Shown here piece by piece: positions 1 to 4,361 of a stretch of DNA of 8,422 nucleotides. This DNA is from CAYSZB01 sp964435475 (GTDB lineage: Bacteria; Chloroflexota; Anaerolineae; Anaerolineales; Anaerolineaceae). Numbering within the stretch: position 1 is the first letter of the stretch; each line of letters opens with the position of its first letter. The notes beneath the pieces are model-generated. The model was not told the DNA's origin. It ran no database searches and saw only the letters and a list, made by a program, of their open reading frames with translations. The DNA lies in contig CAYSZB010000087.1 in the NCBI GenBank assembly GCA_964435475.1, positions 1 to 8,422 of the forward strand, given 5' to 3'. Both the position numbers and the translations under genes were made by a program.

Positions 1-57
1 AAACGCTTCCGCCCGATGAAAACGGAGACCGTCAGCGAAACCCCGCAGAACGTGTAG
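1..57 (+). CDS. possible C-terminal end of an upstream gene (partial)
   Basis: An open frame runs from the first base to a TAG stop at 55-57 and would encode 18 residues ending ETPQNV. The bases are codon-like and GC-balanced, and a REP-like palindrome begins 10 bases after the stop, as often happens just behind a gene. So short a tail cannot be assigned to a family, and the frame may be open by chance. Confidence 0.25.
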   Translation, partial: KRFRPMKTETVSETPQNV

Positions 58-67
58 ATACTATAAG

Positions 68-154
68 GTAAGGGCGAAGCAAAGTCCCCCACAAGGGGAT
101 CCTGGCAAGGTTATTTGTTGTTCAAGGATAACTGTTAAGGGATGCTTCGCCCCT
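68..154. repeat. REP-like imperfect palindrome
   Basis: GGGCGAAGCA (72-81) is the exact reverse complement of TGCTTCGCCC (143-152). An inner TCCCC/GGGGA pair (85-89 and 95-99) forms a small side hairpin. The left arm, GTAAGGGCGAAGCAAAGTCCC, resembles the left arm of the hairpin at 1887, including the shared AAAGTCCC, so both look like members of one dispersed family. It lies beside a RAYT remnant, and RAYTs are known to act on such palindromes. The long loop and the changed GTAG foot suggest an old, inactive copy. Confidence 0.5.
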
Positions 155-264
155 GCGACTGGATAATGCCCTTCATCGTTCTGCGTCCATTTCCCAATTC
201 AATGGGTTGGCGAGGATGTAATCATAAACCGCCTGGTGATCCTTCTCATCGCGGATGATGTGCG

Positions 265-304
265 CGGTTTTTGCGTCCCCCGAACGGTTTTTGTGAGTGG
301 GGAC
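265..304. repeat. 40-bp insertion inside the RAYT remnant, made of two 20-bp half-units
   Basis: The segment interrupts the conserved NYY(E/D)HIIR motif. It consists of two 20-bp halves (265-284 and 285-304) that each begin CGGTTTTTG. GTCCCC (275-280) and GGGGAC (299-304) form an inverted pair. Forty bases is not a multiple of three, which accounts for the frame change. It could be a small nested palindromic element or a local duplication. No known element is recognised. Confidence 0.5.
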
Positions 305-435
305 AGTAATAATTGCGCTGCCAGAGACGACCAGGAAATGGTTGCCATTGATTATTGTTCACCCCATCCATGTAGCGATGGGTTGAAAGAGATTTGAGAT
401 CACGCACCACATCAGGCAAAGATAATCGTTTTGAT

Positions 436-460
436 GTAGGGGCGCCCCCCTGTGGGCGCC
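436..460. repeat. GTAG-footed REP-like palindrome within the RAYT remnant
   Basis: GTAG (436-439) is followed by a hairpin with arms GGCGCCC (441-447) and GGGCGCC (454-460) and a 6-base loop. In the minus-strand frame these bases encode the RAYT motif GRPQGGAPT. GTAG at the foot of a hairpin is the hallmark of REP sequences recognised by RAYT enzymes. The site may be a real REP-type element or a coding motif that happens to resemble one. Confidence 0.45.
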
Positions 461-586
461 CATCTTGATTGGTGCAGTTCACTGCTGCTTGCCCCTTCAG
501 CCTGGACCTTTCAGTACTTCGATACCCTCGGTGTCATGACTTTCACCTATCAGCTTGGACCTGTCACCTTCCTTCCCCTCACCCGC

Positions 587-615
587 TTGCGCCCCGCACC
601 CCTGCGCTGTATAAT
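587..615 (+). promoter_or_regulatory. sigma70-type promoter for the ATPase gene
   Basis: A perfect -10 box TATAAT (610-615) lies 17 bp downstream of TTGCGC (587-592), which matches the first three bases of the -35 consensus. Transcription would begin near 622, leaving a leader of about 50 bases before the AAGGAG ribosome binding site at 659-664. The bases between the RAYT remnant and this promoter hold no gene. They contain an imperfect 16-bp direct repeat beginning CAGC(C/T)TGGACCT at 498 and 551, with 14 of 16 matching, which might be operator-like. Confidence 0.6.
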
Positions 616-658
616 AGACCACATGTTCTATTACCATCACTCACCCCACACTCAACAC

Positions 659-674
659 AAGGAGCCCCGCCCTG
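659..674 (+). promoter_or_regulatory. ribosome binding site pointing to a CTG start
   Basis: AAGGAG (659-664) is followed after 7 bases by CTG (672-674). No ATG, GTG or TTG occurs in the ATPase frame between the upstream stop (TAG, 615-617) and the GTG at 732. Residues encoded from 672 (PQLTAEQLLALAAKDIAWL) read directly into the conserved core and resemble the usual N-terminus of AAA_25 proteins. Both signals therefore favour CTG as the start. Confidence 0.6.
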
Positions 675-1817
675 CCGCAGCTCACCGCTGAACAGCTGCT
701 GGCGCTCGCCGCCAAAGATATCGCCTGGCTGGTGCCCGGGCGCATCGCAAAAGGCACGCTCAACCTGCTGGCGGGCGAGTCGGCCGTCGGCAAGACCTTC
801 CTGGCGCTCGACTTGGCCCTCGGGGTCGCTGCCCGCGGCCTGGCCTGGGGCGGCATGGAAATCCCCCGCGGGCGCGTGCTCTATTTGTGCCTTGATGCCT
901 CGCCGGTCACCCTTTCCCGCCACATGATCGGCCTCTGCCGCCAGTATGCCATCGACCCGCCCGCCGACCTGCTCTTTGACTTCGACCGCCATGACCTCTC
1001 AGACCCGCGCGAGATCGCCTTCATCACCTCCCAGGTGGCCGAACGGGGCCTTTCCCTCGTTATCCTGGATGTCTTGGCGCGCTACCTGGACGCACTGAAC
1101 GAGAACACCGCCGCCGCCATCAGCCGCCTGATGATCAGCCTGCGCAGGGTCGCCTCGGACAGCGGGGCATCCTTCCTCTTCATCCACCACTTCAACAAGC
1201 AGCGCTCAACCCGCACCACCGTGGGCGAACGCGTGCGCGGCTCTTCGGACCTCATCGCCAGCATGGACGGCGTATTGAGCGCCACCCGGCGGGTCGGGCG
1301 CATGGATCTGCGCCCGGTCAAGAACCGCCTGGGGGTGGATGCCGCCCCGCTCTCCTACCGCATCAGCGCCCAGCAGGACGGCAGCCCCTGCCTGGAGTTC
1401 ATTGCCGATGATGCACAACCCGACCTGGCGGAAACGATCGTCGAGGTCGCCCGTGAACAGGTCGTGCGCATGCTCAGGATCCTGCATGGGCATTTCTACC
1501 CCCGCACCGCCATCGAGGAGATGCTCGCCGAACACTACGGCCTGCCGGGGAAGATGACTCTGGATGAGGTGTTTGCCAAGTTGGGGTCTGAGGACGGTAT
1601 CCAGGTGAAGGTGGAACACCGTAACAAGAAGTATTATGGGTATATCGAAAAACCGGGCGAGGAGCTGCCTGATGGGGAAGAGGTGACAGAGGATGCGGAT
1701 GCGGTGTTTGATGGTTTGGATGAGAACCTGGCACGGTTGGTGGAGAGATTTAAACAGAAGGTGAAACAGAAGGCCATGACGCGGGGGGACGGTGAGGCGG
1801 GAAAGTTAGTTTCCTAG
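672..1817 (+). CDS. RecA-like AAA_25 family ATPase (RepA-type)
   Basis: From the CTG start the product has 381 residues; from the GTG at 732 it would have 361 and lose the lead-in to the core. The RecA-type core shows Walker A GESAVGKT (residues 35-42), a hydrophobic strand ending in the Walker B Asp (LSLVILDVL, Asp133), the motif FLFIHHFNK (about 168-176) and RGSSDLIASMDGVLS (about 189-203). These mark the AAA_25/RepA group of hexameric ATPases, which act in replication of plasmids, phages and integrative elements. A probable winged-helix segment (about 255-325) and an acidic, then Lys-rich, tail follow. No primase, integrase or relaxase gene is next to it, so its own element may be eroded or lie outside the window. 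The core is visibly more GC-rich than the operon downstream, which fits separate acquisition. It has its own promoter and a following hairpin. The fold assignment is firm; the biological role is inferred from family members. Confidence 0.8.
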   Translation: MPQLTAEQLLALAAKDIAWLVPGRIAKGTLNLLAGESAVGKTFLALDLALGVAARGLAWGGMEIPRGRVLYLCLDASPVTLSRHMIGLCRQYAIDPPADLLFDFDRHDLSDPREIAFITSQVAERGLSLVILDVLARYLDALNENTAAAISRLMISLRRVASDSGASFLFIHHFNKQRSTRTTVGERVRGSSDLIASMDGVLSATRRVGRMDLRPVKNRLGVDAAPLSYRISAQQDGSPCLEFIADDAQPDLAETIVEVAREQVVRMLRILHGHFYPRTAIEEMLAEHYGLPGKMTLDEVFAKLGSEDGIQVKVEHRNKKYYGYIEKPGEELPDGEEVTEDADAVFDGLDENLARLVERFKQKVKQKAMTRGDGEAGKLVS

Positions 1818-1860
1818 TTTCCTAGTTTCCTTGCACATGTACCCCGGGTATGGAAACTAG
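1807..1860. repeat. three tandem TAGTTTCC repeats plus an inverted copy
   Basis: TAGTTTCC occurs three times head to tail at 1807-1814, 1815-1822 and 1823-1830. The second copy supplies the ATPase stop codon. CTAGTTTCC (1822-1830) then pairs with GGAAACTAG (1852-1860) across a 21-base spacer. Short direct repeats beside a RepA-like ATPase could be iteron-like binding sites. They could also be a slippage-prone tract or a weak terminator stem; no T-run follows the stem, which argues against a standard terminator. Confidence 0.6.
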
Positions 1861-1886
1861 AATAATCGAAAAACGTTGGCCTGAAT

Positions 1887-1936
1887 GTAGGGGCGACTCA
1901 AAGTCCCAGTTCAGTTCTGGGATGAGTCGCCCCTAC
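1887..1936. repeat. REP-like hairpin with GTAG foot
   Basis: GTAGGGGCGACTC (1887-1899) pairs perfectly with GAGTCGCCCCTAC (1924-1936). An inner TCCCAG (1904-1909) pairs with CTGGGA (1917-1922) around a 7-base loop, giving a two-stage cruciform-like stem. The GTAG foot and the position behind a gene fit REP sequences mobilised by RAYT enzymes. With no T-tract it is not a classical intrinsic terminator, though it may protect or end the ATPase mRNA. Confidence 0.75.
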
Positions 1937-2266
1937 CGACAGATCCAAATCGGGGTAGGCGGGGCATAACAATCCCGACCAAAACAGGATACCTGGTGGT
2001 CGAATGGCGCGCTTGGTCTAATCCCACTCCGCTACGCTTTGCCCCTTACCAGGGTGCTTTGCCAGGATTAGCAAGACCGGCGTGAATGGAGTTTCTAACC
2101 TCACCCCAATGGCTACGGCCACTATGCCCTGGTTTACCACCATGATGTCTCCATTAATCAATGGAGAGGGATTTAAACGGGAGACATGGAGGTCAGAAGA
2201 TGCGCTCGGCCTAAAGACCGGCTCGAACAAAGTTTGCTCAATACCTGTCGGTCTGAAGTACTAAAA
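1937..2266. other. intergenic stretch without a supportable gene
   Basis: Both strands carry only short open frames (70 residues or fewer) with no ribosome binding site and no recognisable protein sequence. The segment holds several small inverted repeats: CGACCA/TGGTCG (1976-1981 and 1997-2002), TAATCC/GGATTA around 2019-2070, and the pair of competing hairpins at 2145-2187. AAGACCGGC recurs near 2072 and 2214. It may be a decayed element, a structured leader or an unrecognised RNA. No known RNA family is identified. Confidence 0.5.
2145..2187 (+). other. two mutually exclusive hairpins
   Basis: TCTCCATT (2148-2155) pairs with AATGGAGA (2160-2167) over a 4-base loop. The overlapping ATGTCTCC (2145-2152) pairs equally well with GGAGACAT (2180-2187). 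The two 8-bp stems share bases and cannot form together. This is the geometry of an attenuator or switch, but it lies upstream of the predicted operon promoter and without an obvious transcript, so its use is uncertain. Confidence 0.35.
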
Positions 2267-2293
2267 GTAGGGGAGGGTTTCTAAACCCTCCCC
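2267..2293. repeat. GTAG-footed REP palindrome upstream of the TIR operon
   Basis: GTAGGGGAGGGTTT is followed by CT and then AAACCCTCCCC, giving 11-bp perfect arms (2270-2280 and 2283-2293). These 27 bases are identical, in the same orientation, to 7400-7426 behind the operon. GTAG at the foot of the hairpin is the feature recognised by RAYT transposases, and an intact RAYT lies at 7871. The palindrome sits about 50 bases before the promoter of the SPFH gene. Confidence 0.75.
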
Positions 2294-2321
2294 AACCAAT
2301 ACCAACCTCACTTCCCGTCAA

Positions 2322-2346
2322 TATAAAGTAAAATTATCTTTATAAT
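2322..2346 (+). promoter_or_regulatory. AT-rich promoter of the TIR operon with an inverted repeat over the -10
   Basis: A perfect TATAAT (2341-2346) lies about 40 bases before the SPFH start. TATAAAG (2322-2328) is the exact reverse complement of CTTTATA (2338-2344), with a 9-base spacer, so a dimeric repressor or activator could bind over the -10 box. No good -35 box is present at 17 bp, which would fit activator dependence or an alternative sigma factor. The local AT content contrasts with the flanking DNA. Confidence 0.45.
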
Positions 2347-2386
2347 AGCCAATTATGAATTCTTATTCGTCAGGAGGAGTTAGATC

Positions 2387-3652
2387 ATGGCTGATATTTT
2401 ACAGATCATCAAGTACGAAGGTGACAACAGTACGTTTATCTGGAAACATCCCACCGAGGATTTTAACCTGGGTTCCCAGTTGATCGTGCACGAAAGCCAG
2501 GAAGCCTTATTCTACATGAATGGGCAGGCACTGGATCTATTTCCACCTGGACGACACACACTCAACACGCAAAATATTCCCCTGATCGGGAAATATTTTA
2601 ACCTTGCCACCGATAAAAAGAGCCCTTTCCACTGTGAAGTCTATTTCATCAACAAGGTCGAACAGATGGCTGTTAAGTGGGGAACCGACAGCAGGATCGA
2701 ATACATTGAACCCACCTATAATTTTCCTCTCAGCATCGGTGCCAATGGGGAAATGAGCCTGCGAGCCGAGGATTCCCGAAAACTGCTCATAAAAGTGGTT
2801 GGTACTGAAAAATTCTTGAATCAGCAGTTGCTCATGCAAAAGTTTCGTGGTTTCCTGATGACCCATGTCAAGACATACCTGGCCAACTACATCAGGGAGA
2901 AGAACATCAATATTTTTGCCATTGATGAACACCTTTTCGAGATCTCTGCAGCCTTGCAGCAAAAGCTTGCCCCAGACTTTCTGGATTATGGGATCGCGCT
3001 TGAACGTTTCTTCGTGATGTCCATCGTAAAGCCCGAAGACGAAAGGGCTTACTTAAAATTCAAAGAGCTGCACTTTAGAAAATACGCCGATGTTGCAGAA
3101 GCAGAATTGCGCCAAAAGGTGGGCATCATTGATGAGACGACCACTGCCCAGCGCAAGGTGATTGAAGCACAGAGCAATGCCCAAAAGCGGGCTGTTGAGG
3201 GCTATTCCTACCAGGACGAAAGAAAATTTGATACCCTTGACCGGGTGGCGTCCAACGAGGCTGTGGGACAAATGAGCAACCTGGGAATCGGCATCGGCAT
3301 GATCTCGGGCGTTGGCGGAACGATCGGGTCGGCTGTTGGCGAAACGCTGCAGGGAACTTTGGGCAATACACTAACAGGCAAAACGCCATCACTGCCAACA
3401 GTTGCCTGTACAAGTTGCGGCAAGGCGATCGCTGCGGACTCCAGGTTTTGCCCGCAATGTGGCGCCAAAGTTACTCCCAAAGATGAGGGGCTGGTTACCT
3501 GCCCGAAATGCGGAAGCACAACCCCTGCCGGTAAGTTCTGCAAGGAATGTGGCGCTGCCCTGGCCCTGATTTGCCCGAATTGTAAGAAGGAATTACAATC
3601 GGGCAGCAAATTCTGTGCACAATGCGGATATCACCTGGAGGAGGAAAAATGA
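2387..3652 (+). CDS. SPFH/band-7 domain protein with three zinc ribbons (YdjI-like)
   Basis: The product has 421 residues. The start is supported by AGGAGG (2372-2377), 9 bases before ATG. Residues about 30-225 match the SPFH/band-7 type once annotated as virion core protein, for example LFPPGRHTLNT (51-61) and FFVMSIVKPEDE (208-219). A helical coiled-coil segment follows (about 225-290), then a Gly-rich stretch (299-330) that may touch the membrane. Three ribbons of paired CxxC knuckles close the protein: C341/C344 with C355/C358, C372/C375 with C385/C388, and C396/C399 with C410/C413. No signal peptide or TM helix is seen, so it is probably a cytosolic, membrane-associated oligomer. In Bacillus, YdjI has the same SPFH type and works with PspA at the membrane. 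No PspA gene is present here. It is the first gene of the operon and overlaps the next by 4 bases, so it is likely the scaffold of the complex. The fold is well supported; the role is inferred. Confidence 0.85.
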   Translation: MADILQIIKYEGDNSTFIWKHPTEDFNLGSQLIVHESQEALFYMNGQALDLFPPGRHTLNTQNIPLIGKYFNLATDKKSPFHCEVYFINKVEQMAVKWGTDSRIEYIEPTYNFPLSIGANGEMSLRAEDSRKLLIKVVGTEKFLNQQLLMQKFRGFLMTHVKTYLANYIREKNINIFAIDEHLFEISAALQQKLAPDFLDYGIALERFFVMSIVKPEDERAYLKFKELHFRKYADVAEAELRQKVGIIDETTTAQRKVIEAQSNAQKRAVEGYSYQDERKFDTLDRVASNEAVGQMSNLGIGIGMISGVGGTIGSAVGETLQGTLGNTLTGKTPSLPTVACTSCGKAIAADSRFCPQCGAKVTPKDEGLVTCPKCGSTTPAGKFCKECGAALALICPNCKKELQSGSKFCAQCGYHLEEEK

Positions 3653-4338
3653 AAAATAAATTAAGCATCATCCTGGTCGGGGTACTCATTGCGGTTTTGC
3701 TGACAATCATTTTTATTGCCCTGCCAAAATCCGCAAATCTAACCATCGCGTTTGTGTTTTCGCTGGTTGGCACCACTTTGTTCACATTAAGCCTTTTGGT
3801 CATCGCCCACAAACCGGTCAAGGTGCTCACGACCATTCCATTCGCGCTGATCGCCTGGGTTTTCCTGGTTTTAAACCTGCTTTTATCGGCTCTTGGGGTG
3901 ATTTTTCAAAATGTCGTTCCTCCATTGCTCCTGGGGCTGCTGCATGGGCTGCTGATTGTCATTTTTGCAATCCCGGTCATCCTCATTTCGATTGGCAAGA
4001 GGCATATCGACAAAACGGATGATAAAACCAACCATGCGGTCAGGTCAATTCGCACCCAATTGGATGAATTGAGCAGCATGAAGGCAAAAACGACGGATAT
4101 GCCCAACGATATAAAAGGCAGTGTTGATAAAGAAATACAAAAGGTATATGAAGCACTGCGTTATTCCGACCCGCTCACCCCTCCCGGGTTGGAACAATAT
4201 GACACCGCGATCAGTAACGGTATCAGTGAGATCAAAGATGCCCTGGCGACAGGCGACTTGAATATGATCCAGGGGAAAACCCGGCAGGCTGTATTGCTGA
4301 TCAATGAGCGTAACTCAGCCGTGCGAACGAACAAATAA
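3649..4338 (+). CDS. four-TM membrane protein with C-terminal helical domain
   Basis: The product has 229 residues. ATG 3649 is preferred over the in-frame ATG at 3622: it follows GGAGGAGG (3637-3644) and forms an ATGA overlap with the SPFH stop, the usual sign of translational coupling. Four hydrophobic helices are visible at about 5-27, 31-53, 62-86 and 92-116. KRH (117-119) follows the last one, consistent with a cytosolic tail. Residues 120-229 are soluble, mostly helical and charged (TQLDELSSMKAK, VDKEIQKVYEALRY, ISEIKDALATG). No catalytic motif or known family is recognised. Placed between an SPFH scaffold and a TIR membrane protein, it is a plausible membrane anchor, channel or signal-relay subunit. 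Pore formation is speculation. Confidence 0.75.
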   Translation: MKNKLSIILVGVLIAVLLTIIFIALPKSANLTIAFVFSLVGTTLFTLSLLVIAHKPVKVLTTIPFALIAWVFLVLNLLLSALGVIFQNVVPPLLLGLLHGLLIVIFAIPVILISIGKRHIDKTDDKTNHAVRSIRTQLDELSSMKAKTTDMPNDIKGSVDKEIQKVYEALRYSDPLTPPGLEQYDTAISNGISEIKDALATGDLNMIQGKTRQAVLLINERNSAVRTNK

Positions 4339-4361
4339 CACATCATCCCGGAGGGTACATC

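Larger units (their letters stand above)
173..482 (-). pseudogene. C-terminal remnant of a REP-associated tyrosine transposase (RAYT)
   Basis: Read on the minus strand from 482, one frame gives GRPQGGAPT, LPDVVRDLKSLSTHRYMDGV and LWQRNYY, all typical of the C-terminal half of Y1/RAYT transposases. Family members continue NYY-(E/D)-HIIR. Here that frame breaks after NYY and meets a stop at 246-248. The continuation HIIRDEKDHQAVYDYILANP, then LNWEMDAER and a TGA at 173-175, lies in a second frame. The join is separated by about 40 extra bases (265-304), so an insertion explains the frameshift. The N-terminal half with the HUH metal-binding motif is absent: upstream of 482 the frame has no recognisable family sequence and stops at 534-536. 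The gene is therefore truncated as well as frameshifted and cannot encode an active enzyme. It differs clearly from the intact RAYT at the right end, which lacks GRPQGGAPT, so it is from another lineage. Confidence 0.75.

Noticed and set aside
579..1734. Open frames on the opposite strand of the ATPase gene
   Set aside because: They are shadows produced by the GC-rich codon use of the ATPase; Walker A and B motifs and the promoter fix the real strand.
1887..1936. Intrinsic terminator for the ATPase gene
   Set aside because: The stem is strong but no T-run follows; the GTAG foot and likeness to other copies favour a REP-type repeat.
2018..2264. Short open frames of 60 and 70 residues in the intergenic stretch
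   Set aside because: There is no ribosome binding site, no recognisable sequence, and the two strands overlap each other.
3622..3648. Earlier ATG start for the four-TM protein
   Set aside because: It lies deep in the SPFH coding end without a suitably spaced ribosome binding site, while ATG 3649 has GGAGGAGG and an ATGA overlap.
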